Positions 21,101 to 29,400 of a stretch of 64,000 bases of DNA are shown here, one piece after another (within the stretch, counting starts at the first letter, position 1; each line of letters starts with the position of its first letter). Both the position numbers and the translations under genes were made by a program. The notes under the pieces are model-generated. The model did not search any database. It was not told where the DNA came from and saw only the letters and a list, made by a program, of their open reading frames with translations. Source of the stretch: Saccharina japonica (lineage: Eukaryota > Sar > Phaeophyceae > Laminariales > Laminariaceae); assembly GCA_008828725.1 (NCBI GenBank), contig MEHQ01003458.1, positions 65,313 through 129,312 on the forward strand, written 5' to 3'.

Positions 21101-21980
21101 AGGCTGATCTCTGTATTCCGGAGGTCGCGACCTGAACAAAGAAGAAGAGACGCCCGCAAACAACGAAAACGTTTACACACTCTAATAAAGAAATAAATGG
21201 TGCCGCGAACTCACACGCATAACGGTAAGGGACAACTTCTTTTTATGATGAAGAAAGCAAAGCGACAGGCGCCGAGGCAAAGTGGACTAACTCAAGATAT
21301 ATTTTAGTTTTTTTAGCCGATCGTCTGTAACAAAAACACCACAAGATCTCCGCCGGGGATACCAAGACAAACACATCGGCATTTTTCGACAGCAGAAATA
21401 TGTTTTGTGCCCGCAGTTCTGTGATTGGTCAATGTTTTACCCTGTGCGGCCATTACGGTGTTTTACCTCGTGCGGCCCTCTCAAAAGTTAAACTTCAACT
21501 TGAGCCCCAACTGCAGTAAAGTTAGACGCGCCACGAAATGCACCATGTATACACCACAGCAACACGGCGGGCGGCAATGAACTCAAGAAAGTGTTAAGGT
21601 TAGTTCCGCTGGATCTGCGCGCGTGAAATCGCAAAGTATTCGAAAACCATTGTGATTTCACGCGCAGGTTTGTGTCCTGCCGTCGACGCCATATGTTAAG
21701 GTACGCAAGCCATTGTAATTTCACGCGCACAGGTTAGTGTCCTGCCGTCGACACCGTTATGCTGAGGTTTTAAATTGTTGGGCTACGCACTCTGGTGAAA
21801 TGTTGGCAAATCGCCTACAAGTGCAGTACCCAAACTAAGCCTTATAACACAAGCCAAGGGCGGGGTGACAATGAAAGTACGTTCCTGTCGTTCCCAGGAA
21901 GAGGTATTTGATGACAGCTTGGCTGTAGCCGTTGAATTTTCCGTCCACTCCGCCGATGAAGAGCAACGCCTCTGGTAGCG
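2936..21980 (-). CDS. DNAAF9: DNAAF9 (Shulin/C20orf194) homologue, multi-exon gene span
   Basis: The product should be a cytoplasmic chaperone-like factor that holds outer-arm dynein closed for delivery to the flagellum (known for Tetrahymena Shulin and human DNAAF9). I identified it by recalled similarity to vertebrate DNAAF9 along successive exons in the same order: LLFIGGVDGKFN, WPLVQSFALECGG, LCICRTHFLATRG, the degenerate P-loop VGLPGSG, and DQCSVGWTSNVVLTGD followed by a conserved FIAES. Most neighbouring exons join with matching phase. Visible exons, 5' to 3': 21980-21870, 21131-21035, 20319-20208, 19442-19280, 18217-18093, 16770-16594, 15639-15492, 14894-14777, 13873-13617, 13009-12863, 12160-11952, 11607-11491, 10359-9842, 8856-8665, then a last exon present three times (7540-7294, 5345-5099, 3182-2936). 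The first exon, at least one exon between 14777 and 13873, probably one between 13617 and 13009, and everything after the triplicated exon are missing. No BLAST was run; the identity rests on remembered family sequence. Confidence 0.82.
3651..3905. repeat. AGTAATAGTC minisatellite, unit 1
   Basis: About 25 imperfect copies of AGTAATAGTC, interrupted by AGTACGTAGT variants. The unit 2 and unit 3 counterparts (5818-6115 and 8010-8262) have different copy numbers, so this block changes faster than the flanking array. Confidence 0.9.
4764..4829 (-). CDS. Orphan LOV-domain exon, copy 1
   Basis: A 66-nt exon with an excellent acceptor (pyrimidine-rich, ending TGTTGTTCAG) and a consensus donor (CTGCAG|GTGAAA), phase 0 at both ends. 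It encodes GFLTLTGYTIQNVIGRNCRF plus LQ, the core of an FMN-binding LOV/PAS domain. The Cys of NCRFLQ is the residue that forms the flavin adduct in blue light. The wording is close to aureochrome LOV domains. No other LOV exon (for example the GPETD segment) is visible nearby, so this looks like a captured or leftover exon rather than a full photoreceptor gene. Confidence 0.7.
5099..5345 (-). CDS. DNAAF9: DNAAF9 exon o, array copy 2
   Basis: Same exon boundaries (247 nt) as the other copies and an intact frame. It carries about five amino-acid changes (GNGPN to GDSPN, GREA to GQEA, GEEAF to GGEAF, SKPML to SEPML). It is the most diverged of the three. Copy-to-copy splicing would break the frame, because the exon enters in phase 2 and leaves in phase 0. 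Confidence 0.6.
5818..6115. repeat. AGTAATAGTC minisatellite, unit 2
   Basis: Expanded version of the same 10-bp array, the longest of the three. It accounts for most of the length difference between array units. Confidence 0.9.
6972..7037 (-). CDS. Orphan LOV-domain exon, copy 2
   Basis: Same 66-nt exon as at 4764-4829, displaced by 2208 bp, with the surrounding region apparently identical. It lies about 260 bp downstream (minus strand) of DNAAF9 exon o copy 3. As exon o ends in phase 0 and this exon is 0-0, it could be included in the transcript as a 22-residue insert without a frameshift. Whether it is spliced in is unknown. Confidence 0.7.
7294..7540 (-). CDS. DNAAF9: DNAAF9 exon o, array copy 3 (nearest to upstream exons)
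   Basis: Acceptor ATATTTTCAG; AG+G gives Arg, then WRPFLVDQCSVGWTSNVVLT, WAHAHQLRRRLHLGNAGLSF and IAESSALFVGREALDSIL, ending at PMLQ|GTCGGT in phase 0. The human counterpart begins [20 protein letters not shown] and ends at PEML. Copy 3 differs from copy 1 mainly by Arg to His after WAHA. Its reading frame is intact and it is the first copy met by a minus-strand transcript. Confidence 0.8.
8010..8262. repeat. AGTAATAGTC minisatellite, unit 3
   Basis: Third copy of the 10-bp minisatellite with the same terminal variants as unit 1. Confidence 0.9.
8665..8856 (-). CDS. DNAAF9: DNAAF9 exon n
   Basis: Acceptor GCGTCACAG, donor CGAGAG|GTAGGT. Encodes VAVEGARLTPKSRVIVAVSA then RRLKIECCTACVRFADATPG, matching the human segment with KKTRLLVVLQGYTD. 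Phase 2 in and out; AG+G gives the Arg before the next exon. Confidence 0.75.
9235..9410 (+). mobile_element. Two family iv-type fragments, each ending in a C-run
   Basis: CCGTCCCGGCACTGTAGGGATGCGAGGG.. to a first C-run near 9318, then GGTCAATGGTCAAATGACTC..AACAAATGAGCAC to a second. The second is a sub-family seen again at 38695, 40621, 52740, 52930, 53110 and 53800. Confidence 0.7.
9842..10359 (-). CDS. DNAAF9: DNAAF9 exon m, degenerate P-loop region
   Basis: Largest exon (518 nt). Acceptor CCCCACCAG, donor ATCTC|GTGAGT. It begins ALNSWKEIWGDKTGHLELSD (human FSLWKQQDNSGISL), has an Ala-rich helix, a His/Asp/Gly linker, and TTVLVGLPGSGVLSL. That last motif resembles a Walker A loop but lacks the GK[ST] lysine, as does the TGLPG motif of vertebrate DNAAF9, so nucleotide hydrolysis is not implied. 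Confidence 0.8.
10934..11260. mobile_element. Family i MITE interrupted by a family ii MITE
   Basis: The left half (GGGGGACCATAGTAAATA...) and right half (ACCAACAATATTTGGTCC...CCTCCGTAA) of the element are separated by a 209-bp hairpin element at 11010-11218. This gives a relative age: family i here predates the family ii insertion. Confidence 0.88.
11010..11218. mobile_element. Family ii hairpin MITE (PIF/Harbinger-like), nested
   Basis: Ends are GGGCCCGTTTTAACGA and its inverse TCGTTAATTCGGGCCC. It is flanked by TTA on both sides (11007-11009 and 11219-11221), a 3-bp target duplication typical of PIF/Harbinger-derived MITEs. The interior is a long palindrome in which CGCTTTTCATTGGTCAACAC and ACGCACCAGCACC recur in inverse order around a short loop near 11115. 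It has no coding capacity. Confidence 0.87.
11491..11607 (-). CDS. DNAAF9: DNAAF9 exon l
   Basis: Thirty-nine codons, phase 0 at both ends. Acceptor CTGTCGTTAG, donor CTGCAG|GTGTGT. Encodes FNEDSGKSPLAAAFPFLEST and FPLLRDSSRLQGVLQ, leading directly into the next exon. Confidence 0.72.
11952..12160 (-). CDS. DNAAF9: DNAAF9 exon k
   Basis: Acceptor TTTTCGCAG, donor GTCGAG|GTAGAC. After a Gly run it encodes ILATALFSDLAFAAVDGKLR and LFSEGFTFRAAGCVPAVVSM. This matches the human strand-rich region HFFSSGLLF...ISFYDGD...VAALLIDF. Phase 1 in, phase 0 out. Confidence 0.75.
12863..13009 (-). CDS. DNAAF9: DNAAF9 exon j
   Basis: Encodes SAYVAVWGAGDDEEDEEVKC and VALVRALQDKAQLAGRLALG. The donor TCCAG|GTACTA gives phase 1, and G+AA makes the Glu that starts the next exon. 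Acceptor GCGAAAG is weak. Confidence 0.62.
13264..13445. repeat. Tandem duplication, ~100 bp x 2
   Basis: GGCGCTCAAAA(A)..GACCAAGACCGCCATTCAGT..CGCTGGGTGACTTCGAGCGT occurs twice in a row with about 10% differences. Intronic in DNAAF9. Confidence 0.85.
13617..13873 (-). CDS. DNAAF9: DNAAF9 exon i
   Basis: Acceptor TTTTCACAG, donor ATGTAC|GTGAAA. Eighty-five codons including MTTTWVLGSRWGTVEQAEDQ and NWKLEASVRAMDVCRASVLG. Position fits the middle of DNAAF9, but conservation is low here. It ends in phase 0 while the next exon needs phase 1, so one more exon probably lies between 13617 and 13009. Confidence 0.6.
14777..14894 (-). CDS. DNAAF9: DNAAF9 exon h
   Basis: Acceptor TTTCACCAG, donor CTCAAG|GTGAGA. 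Encodes LCICRTHFLATRGETVVALV and RVYRSLCGALPAAATACS, matching the human motif LACSRTYFFGATH and its following helix. It ends in phase 2, but the next exon found needs phase 1, so at least one exon between 14777 and 13873 was missed. Confidence 0.72.
15492..15639 (-). CDS. DNAAF9: DNAAF9 exon g
   Basis: Acceptor ACGTGCAG, donor CTACCG|GTGAGC. Encodes VFLGARTSVLRDRN, then RPRHAEHFVVEAEEPSTG. It corresponds to the human segment beginning FVLFGNHSTREN. Ends in phase 1; G+GC supplies the Gly of the next exon. Confidence 0.72.
15755..16110 (+). repeat. GATCTGTAT minisatellite and linked element (family v)
   Basis: A 9-mer array (15757-15955) followed by CACGTTTCCTGGGTCGGGTG and CGTTCCGGCAGG, the same order as at 1230. 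Lies in a DNAAF9 intron. Confidence 0.87.
16280..16535. repeat. Tandem duplication, ~145 bp x 2
   Basis: Two copies of a segment with TCGAGC(G/T)AC(G/A)GTCTGGCTGCC and GAAAGCCACAAGTAGTGCAA. Intronic in DNAAF9. Confidence 0.85.
16594..16770 (-). CDS. DNAAF9: DNAAF9 exon f (probable)
   Basis: Fifty-nine codons, phase 0 at both ends, acceptor GACCTTAAG and donor GCGACG|GTTACG. Encodes a poorly conserved segment containing TEEDLVAPLKLLHDFGVMQ and then a Ser/Gly-rich loop. Phase and position fit the variable linker after exon e. The acceptor has little pyrimidine tract and the sequence match is weak. Confidence 0.55.
17280..17351 (+). mobile_element. Family iv fragment between two C-runs
   Basis: GGTCTATGGTCATACGACTA..GAAGTACA then a C-run. 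A further C-run also precedes it. Confidence 0.7.
18093..18217 (-). CDS. DNAAF9: DNAAF9 exon e
   Basis: Acceptor TTCCCGGCAG, donor GACAAG|GTGCGA. Encodes ISDGLLRVFGSVDALAVEAC then LTNHISAMRRVLDK, a helical segment aligning with the human region that starts DVSLNLWNVYSRMD. Phase 1 in, phase 0 out. Confidence 0.75.
19178..19280. repeat. 37-bp direct repeat spanning the GC splice donor
   Basis: 19178-19214 and 19244-19280 are identical except at one position. The second copy ends exactly on the last base of DNAAF9 exon d. Confidence 0.85.
19280..19442 (-). CDS. DNAAF9: DNAAF9 exon d, apparently with a GC donor
   Basis: Encodes VRAFRRMVLAGTCGGASLGI then FRDIEMWPLVQSFALECGG, one of the best-conserved DNAAF9 segments (human EKWPIVQAFALEGIGG). 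Acceptor is GGAAGTAG. Only a GC donor (CCAAG|GCTGCA) gives phase 1, which joins to the next exon as Gln-Asp-Ile; the nearby GT donor at 19273 would shift the frame. Confidence 0.75.
20208..20319 (-). CDS. DNAAF9: DNAAF9 exon c
   Basis: Acceptor AATTGGCAG, donor CACAAG|GTATTT. Encodes QEAETTVLPVIARWPRCQEY and a following acidic stretch DGCDSDIFELHK. This parallels the human region with LLPYVAHWRNLHF and its acidic tail. Length is 1+111 nt, ending in phase 0. Confidence 0.75.
20835..20939. mobile_element. Family i MITE, best preserved copy
   Basis: Perfectly inverted ends (TTACGGAGGAC.. and ..GTCCTCCGTAA), 105 bp, with TA immediately outside both ends (20833-20834 and 20940-20941). It lies in a DNAAF9 intron. 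Confidence 0.9.
21035..21131 (-). CDS. DNAAF9: DNAAF9 exon b
   Basis: Acceptor TTTGTTCAG, donor TATAG|GTTCGT. Encodes RDLRNTEISLKHEALEDCVL followed by VVRRHDVQVLY, corresponding to the human segment with EEVLDDVIILIKSDSVHLY. It ends in phase 2, which fits the next exon (AG+C gives Ser). Confidence 0.75.
21620..21772. repeat. Direct repeat, TTTCACGCGCAGG..GTCCTGCCGTCGAC
   Basis: Two copies (about 21655 and 21718) of a 45-60 bp unit, with a third partial copy near 21620. Confidence 0.75.
21870..21980 (-). CDS. DNAAF9: DNAAF9 exon a (N-terminal domain)
   Basis: Acceptor is CTTCTCTCAG and the exon encodes LPEALLFIGGVDGKFNGYSQ then AVIKYLFLG, matching the DNAAF9 segment around the ILGVDSRYNEG strand. 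The donor is ambiguous: a site at 21870 (CATT|GTCACC) gives the phase 1 needed by the next exon, while a stronger-looking site at 21881 gives phase 2. The start codon lies upstream and was not found. Confidence 0.72.
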
Positions 21981-22441
21981 CTGAGAGAAGCGTAACGGAT
22001 CAAGGGTATTTACGTGGGCACGGCGACAAACACACGCCGATGACGATAAGAAGAAATCTACACAATGGATAATAAAATGCTGGAGTTTGTATTTTCGCAC
22101 GAACGAGTACGTATGGGCAGCTGAAAATGCATTGTTTTGCTGGTTACTTTCTACTCGAGAGTACAGCACGCGCGTCTCATATACGCCGAACGATTTCGAG
22201 CTAATCACGGAGTTTTTAGTCCTCGTACTCTACTGACTGTACCAAGTATAAACCGGCACAACGTAAGCACACGCCAAGCCCATTCATTTGCCTTGCAGGA
22301 AGTGCATTTTACGCTGGCTCTAGATTTACAGATTTACAGTACGACTGGTGCGTATATAAATATGTAGTTGAAGAGTGCAGGCCAATCTCGTCAACATATA
22401 CTACAGTACCACCGTAGATATCCAAATTGCTAAATGCAGCT

Positions 22442-22446
22442 GTACG

Positions 22447-22543
<97 letters not shown>

Positions 22544-22665
22544 CGTTGTTGTCGTCGCCGTCGTGGTCGTCGTCGTCGTCGTCGTTGTTGTTGTTGTTGT
22601 TGTTGTTGTTGTCGTCGCCGTCGTGGTCGTTGTCGTCGTCGTCGTCGTTGTTGCTGTTGCTGTGC
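22442..22665. repeat. (GTT)n/(GTC)n microsatellite
   Basis: About 37 GTT triplets, then mixed GTC/GTT blocks. Every frame is open through it, which explains several spurious homopolymer ORFs. It lies in the region where the DNAAF9 promoter should be. Confidence 0.95.
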
Positions 22666-23159
22666 TGTGCTTTTTGGTTGACGGAGCAGCGCGAGGCACA
22701 ACTACTATAATTGGATATTTGATATGCTCACAGTCATTGTTGTTGCTGCTCGAGCACAGCCGCTGCAGCCTCCGCAGTCGAGTGGCCGCCGCTTCCCCAA
22801 GGAAAGTCTGGCGCCGATTTTCCGTCCCTCCATTTCCACCGCCGCTGTTGACCATCACTATACAGCAGTACAGGCAGTATTCCTTGCTCTTCGCTCGCTG
22901 CCTCCTATTCTACGCCCTCGGTTCCTCTAGGTACACGCTAGGGGCTGCTCCAAGACAGACTGTGTATTCGAGACAGGCATGCCGCGCCGCATATCTTGTC
23001 AGAGTACGAACGTACATCAACAGCAGTGCTCGCAGCGAGCAATAAGTACGTATGTAGTACCGCTCGTATCTTCGTCGAATGTATAGATATGATAGGCCGA
23101 AGTACGACGACCGCAACATCCCGCAAATTCAAAAATCGGTTTCACAAAAGGGGTCGAAC

Positions 23160-23204
23160 TGACCAATCAAAAGACTAATCCGATAGCTGAGATGTGATTG
23201 GTCA
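23160..23204. promoter_or_regulatory. Inverted CCAAT pair upstream of the SDR start
   Basis: TGACCAATCA at 23160-23169 and its exact reverse complement TGATTGGTCA at 23195-23204, about 115-155 bp before the SDR ATG and between two divergent genes. Paired CCAAT boxes are typical NF-Y sites; function here is inferred from sequence and position only. Confidence 0.4.
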
Positions 23205-23316
23205 ACCACCGAAGTCGCGAGTAGATGCTCCGCATTTTATTTTCGAGTTCCGCTGCCGACTGCTGGTCGGCGCACAATCGCACAGAGCAGCAGCAGCAGC
23301 AGTAGCAGTTTCTATT

Positions 23317-23469
23317 ATGATGGCCGGGCTAGCAGGAACAACAGTGCTGGTGAGCGGAGCTTCGGGGTACGTCGGGGCCCACGTTGTGAAGACCCTGCTC
23401 GACCGAGGCTATAGCGTGAGGGGAACAGTGAGATCGACCTCCAACAAAACCAAGATCGGTCATCTGCAG
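23317..23469 (+). CDS. SDR exon 1
   Basis: Fifty-one codons with the Rossmann glycine motif GASGYVGAH. Donor CTGCAG|GTCAGT, phase 0. Starts at ATGATG. Confidence 0.9.
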
Positions 23470-26400
23470 GTCAGTCTACTGCTTGCTGCTGTATTCTAGA
23501 ATGCACCTATTTTTCGATTGCATCAACGAGACGACACGTGGGCCCTCCAGCCATGTCGTCGCTAGCAGGTGCTTGCTTTGCCCGCTCTCCCTACGCGCGC
23601 TCTTTGCGAATGGCACAGTCCTTCGGGAGGTGTGCAGTCGTTGGGCAGCTACTCGTGGCTGTATTGCCCATGGCCGGCTGCTTTGCTTCTGAACGTGAAT
23701 ACTCGTACGAGTATGATATTCTGTTGCTCGTTGTATACGCAGCAGCCGTATTTCTCCGTCTTCCCGCGAAACGGACACGTACTCCAAGTAAAAGTACTCG
23801 TATAACGTATCATACGTAAAACTCTTTCCTCTACTACTCTGTCCATCACATCTTCAATCGCCACGCTTCATATCGTGGTAACCTTGCTGTAAGAGCGCTG
23901 CTGCCGTGGCAGCACATAGCTTCGTGGGAGTGCCCACGCGCTTATTACGTAGCGCCACCAAAAAAATATCTGGGTTTTTTTTCGCGGGATCTCCGCCTCG
24001 TTCTTCGTAACGTATCGCGCCCGCCATCCCGCCGGAATATCCCACGTATCACATGGGCAACCATGGGGAGCCGTCCAGCAGCAGACAGATTTTCTGAGAT
24101 ATTTCTTTCGATGCAAGATACAGCTGCGGCAAATCATAACGCTGAATCATATGTGATTCAGCGCAGCAGGTGCCGCAGACGGCAGGGTGCAGAGGGGTAT
24201 AGGTATAGGTGCAAGTAGGATAGTAGAGGATGCAGGTGACAAGGTTACCACAACTTGTAGTGGTCAAGGAGTACCAGATGTATGTCTACTCGTGCTCTAT
24301 ACTCGTGCTCTATTTGGATCATAATCGACTCTACCGCTGTCTGTAGTTTACAGAATACCAGGTACAGACCAGGTATCATAGCTCATACAGCAGCTCAACA
24401 ACGCACATAAAAGGCATAACGGCATGGTGTTGAAGACCATATTCTATACTCGTAGAAGAGTTGAGTTGTTGAGCCCCGTTTCACCCCCTCCATCGTCGTG
24501 CTAAACCTCTGCCAGGTACAAGCAGTGCAGCAGTACATGTGTACACGAACTGCCGTATTACAGAGTACCTGGTACCTGGTCTGACCTTGTACGTGCTACT
24601 ATTATTGCGGCAGATCGGTTTGTTAGGTTGAATGCACAGCAGCAGCCCTTTCTGGCGTATTCCCTGGTTTACTCGGGGTCTCTAAAGCAAAACAACTGAC
24701 AAAACACATCGTCTGTCTGTCTGAGCCTGTTTTTTCTGCCTTTTTGTCCGATAATACGTCCAGGTACTAGGTACAGGATTTTTTTATACGATTAATACGA
24801 GTAGTTTTACGACGTACATGGTGTGACCCCATGTTCCACTTCCCAGTCTCAACTCCCTCCAGGCGTGACTCTGCCAAAATATAAATAAAAATCGCCAACT
24901 CGATCCCCACCGATTGACCCCGATATCGCTATGGATACGAGTACCGATAGCCGGCACGAAGACCGGCGACCTGCGCCGATTCCCACCTTTTCGGGTGCCT
25001 TGTGCCTTGAGCACAGCGCTTTTTCAAAGCCGCTTTGTGTCCAGCTTTCAAGTGATTTCGAACAAATCCATTTGTCGAGTACAGCAGAAGTAATTGCACA
25101 TTTCGGGCGCCCATCAGTACCTCTTTCCACCCGCTGAACCGCACTTCTTTCCCCAGTGTTTGCTGGGATCTCTAAAACCAAAAATAGTTTATTGTCTGTC
25201 TACGTTTCTGTCTTATCCCCTTGTATCTGGATTTTTTTTACGATCGTGATATCTTGATGGACTCCATTTTTCTCAGTCCAAACTCCCCCCGGGCGTGACT
25301 CTGGCCGTTTTATTTCAATTTTTTATTTCATTTTTTTTCTCGTCAACCAACCCAATCCCAACGAGCGATCCCCACGGCTAGCATTGTCGATAGCCGGCAA
25401 AGGCACACAGATAAGCGCCGATTCCGGCGCCGAGCGACAGAGAAATGTATACCCCACGATAAATTCGATCGAGCTGCCCCCCCAGCTCGTAGCTCAGTTC
25501 TGGCTATAGAACTCCAGGCTCCTAAGCTGTCAGGATGTCTTCCAAGAAAACCTGCGGGGTTTTCCACAATCACGGGCGGCCATGGTCGATTGAACCCCAG
25601 CAGCGAACCTGTTGTATTTCGAAGGCGTATTTGATAGTCATGGCTGTTCATGGAATATTTTCCGGTCTTGTTCCATGTAGTCGAAGGTAATCTGTTAGAG
25701 CCGAGCGCGCATAGTTGAGCACCCCTGCGACTCTTGCGGGGCGCTACCTCGAAATCCTGCCATTTTTTCTAGAAGAACAACACGCTTTAGGATGCATGCG
25801 ATGCACACACAGACACGACGCCTACCTGTCACCAACGCTGTTGTTGGCTTCGACTTTAACGCCTGCCCCCCCTCCCGCCCCCCCGCCGGCCGGCCACAAG
25901 TCAGCAGCTCTTATATTTGCTTCGCCCTAAACGCATGCCCCCGGCCCGCCCGGCCCGCCCGCGCCGCCCGCGCCGCCCGCCTGCCCCCCCCGCTCTCGCG
26001 TGATTGCGCAGGGGCTCATTGATGCCGGAGAGCGATTGACACTTGTCGAGGCGGACCTCGTCCAGCCGGAGTCGTGGCCCGCAGCCGTCGATGGCTGCAC
26101 GTACGTGTGCCACGTGGCCTCTCCATTTGTTTTCGGAATTTCCGACAAAGACGCGGACACGCTCATCAAGCCCGCGGTCGATGGGACGCTGAACGTCCTC
26201 CGGCCCTGCATGGTCAACGAGGTATGCTTGTATATATATAAGCGGACGCGATTGTGATTTCACGTTGCAATCATTGCCGAAAGCCATCCATCACTGTCCG
26301 CTACCACGACGAGCGGTGGGAATAGTGAGCCTGTAAAAGTTAAGGCATGTACCGGCGGGGAGAAGGGTAAGCACTTGTAACCACGGCTTGTTCAGAGGAC

Positions 26401-29400
26401 TGCTCAAGGTTAAAAGTTTGTGCGAGTTGAGCTGAAGAGAAAAAGTGATATGACGCAATGTAAGACACCGCCCTGTCTTTTTCCTTGTACACCCGGCGTT
26501 TGCCGTTCTTGCTGCGCAACCTTTAACTTGTTCCGGCCAGTGCGGCAGCAGTGGGTGGTTTTGTTTTAGTAGCTGACTGATTTATTGCCACGCATAAAGC
26601 AGGCCTCTGAACCTTTTACTCTGCATGGAGCAAAAGCGGGTTTCGACCACCTTACATCGCGTTGTGGACCGGAATCGAAGTAATTAAAAAAGGAGAAAGA
26701 TGCGTAAATGTTAGTAGTACGGGAGGCGTGTTGCGTCGACCGTGCAGACCGCCTCTCTCTAAACTTCCAACAGGCGATGCATGGAGCCAACAACTCCAGC
26801 GTCGCTTCAAATTGTGCGCGTCCGTCCTCTTGCTGTTAGGATAAGGGAAAATGTTCCGAGCGTCATCCTCCTCCGTCGCATTTTTCTCGGTCCTCCGCGC
26901 TCGTCCGCACAGGGGGTTAAAAAGGTGGTTCTTGTTTCCTCTGTGGCGTCGATCCACGCTGGGTGGGACACGCCTTGCCAGGGTGTAATCATGGAGCCCG
27001 AGAAGCGCTGGAGCGTACCCGAAAAGTGAGAACCGACGCCTTGACTTTGTATTTTGCCGGACCCACGCAGCACATGCCCGCCCCTTACAGAGCGAGAAGG
27101 TGTCGTGTCGCATCCCGACCGACACCCCCCTGCGCGCCGCCACTACTGCTGTATTAGTTTTGCCGGGGTGTCCTGAGATTTGGTTTCAAGCTATCGGCTC
27201 TACGCCCGCCCAGGAATATACGGTTTGTCTTGGTGAACCTGGAAAGCGAATATGACGCCTACTAATACATGCTGCCAAATCGCCCATCAAGGTGTTTAGG
27301 TGATTGGCCTGAATGTTTATACGAGTGCTAGGCCCAAGGCATCTGAACACTGGTTGCGCCTGTCCTCCTGTACAACCCGATGCTAGCACCTCTGCCGAAG
27401 TTGTAAGCCGCTTTTATTTTCGGGGGTGTCGTTGCCGCTACTTCAGTATTTGATTTAATCCCTCTGTAGACAGGATATTAACTCCCATTAGTTGGCCTGG
27501 TCGCGGCGGCGGTCCGGAGGCGCGATTGTTTTCTTGTCATACGCGAACTATTACGTGCTATTGTTGTGTTTCGGGAAAATGACGAGCCGCGAACCAATCG
27601 GACCGCCTTTTTGCGTTGTCTTGTCAAAGGTGCGAGCCGTACGTGAAGTCCAAAACGCTGGCGGAGATGGCGGCTTGGGATCTGGTGAAGGATGAGAAGA
27701 ACGAGGGGTCTGTCGAGCTTGCCGTCGTCAACCCGAGCCTGGTGATCGGCCCCAGCCTAACTAAAAACACGGGCACCAGCATCGACATTTGCACTCAGAT
27801 CTTGAACCGAAAAATGATGGCTACGCCGCACCTGTGCCTGAACGTCGTTGACGTTCGAGACGTCGCCGAAGGGATCGTTCGTTCTATGGTGAGGCGCACG
27901 TTTGTTCGGCACATGTACTGCATGATCCGGTTGGCTCGAGACTCTGTTGATTGGGGGGAAAATGTCGTGTGCACGGTTTTTCACCTCCCTTGCGCCCCCT
28001 ACCGTAGGTGCGATCAAGAAATAAAAAAAAGTCCGTTCCAATACTTCCTGCTTCAACGCCCTACGTAAGCACCCTAAAACCGAATGCGATCGATTACCTG
28101 TCACTTGCAGGAAAAACCCGAAGCCAGCGGCGAGCGCGTCGTCCTCTCCGGCGCCGCCATTTGGTTGAACGACCTCTCGCAGGCGGCCATCCCCGTGTTC
28201 GAACCGCTGGGATACAGACCCCCGCACAAAAACATGCCCAGCCCCTTGCTGCGATTTTTATCGTGGTTCGTGCCGAGGTACGTCTCCATATCGCTTTTCC
28301 TTTCACGATTGCCTACGTAGGTCGGTGCTGTGGAGCGAGGCTTGAAAATGTTCCCGGGAGGCGGCTCGCCCTTGATCTCCAGCAGACATCCCGATGTCTT
28401 ACGTTAGGGATAGCGGGGCGTCAGGCTTTTAGTATCCGCGTCTCTAGCGAGAGGGCGAAGCAGAGCGCATGATTTTGGAAACCGACGTCGGAGCATGTAG
28501 TGCGAGTCCTCGTTTTCTGGTGGGCCGGCCGGTTATCATGTGTGTTTCTCCTCCGCTTCGATTCCTAGCCCGACTGTTTCCATGATGGCACGGCCTTTGG
28601 GCTGTCACGTTGCATGTGTTCTGCTCTCTGTGCGTGCGCAACCTGCACTGCCGTAATTAGTGGTGCACCACTTCCTCTAACGACCTCCTCGGCTCTTCCA
28701 CCGTTATTCGCTTCCTCAGCCTCCGCGGCATTGCCGGCAGCTTGGGAAATTTCTTCCAGTTGGACAACTCCAAGGCGAAGTCTCTCCTCGGGATGGAGTT
28801 CATCGGCCACGAGGTTGGTTGGTCGGCCGTGGTCATTTCATTGTTTTCAATCCAATCGGCACTCGCCACACCGGTAGTTGCTTCCTCTCGCCGTGCTGAA
28901 ATCCCGCGGCGCGTCGTCGCCGGGCGAAGTGCGTAAGGCGCCGCTTAATAATTTTGTTTTCTTACGGAGGAACGTGTACAAGCGGGCTCTGAAAGCGCCC
29001 CTAACGTGAAAAATACGCCAAGTAGGGAGGCGTCAATAGGCGTCAACGGCCAAGGTCGCCTCCCCTTAGGAGACCTGTCCGACGTGGCGAGAGGGCAATC
29101 CATTTTTACAACGAAGGCGGTGCGTTTTTTCTGGGGCTTGAATGGCATCGTGGACTATGTATAGTACCCACGTCGCGGCCGTTGAGTTGGAATGACTAGG
29201 AACAGGCACGTACGGCGATTGCCCTTCAATCCGTTCGACCGACAGGCACTTCTAATCTTCCTTGCTCCGACAATGACGCTGTTGTCCCGTCATGGTTGTG
29301 GCGAGAGAAGTAGACTACCCCGTCAGAGCCATCTCGCCGCTGAGAGCGGCGATATATCTCTTTGCCGTGTCGATGCAATCAGCGACCGTGAACTTCCCCT

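Noticed and set aside
22375..22710. Long poly-Leu, poly-Cys, poly-Val and poly-Gln ORFs
   Set aside because: All are readings of the GTT/GTC microsatellite in different frames; none has other protein-like sequence or splice support.
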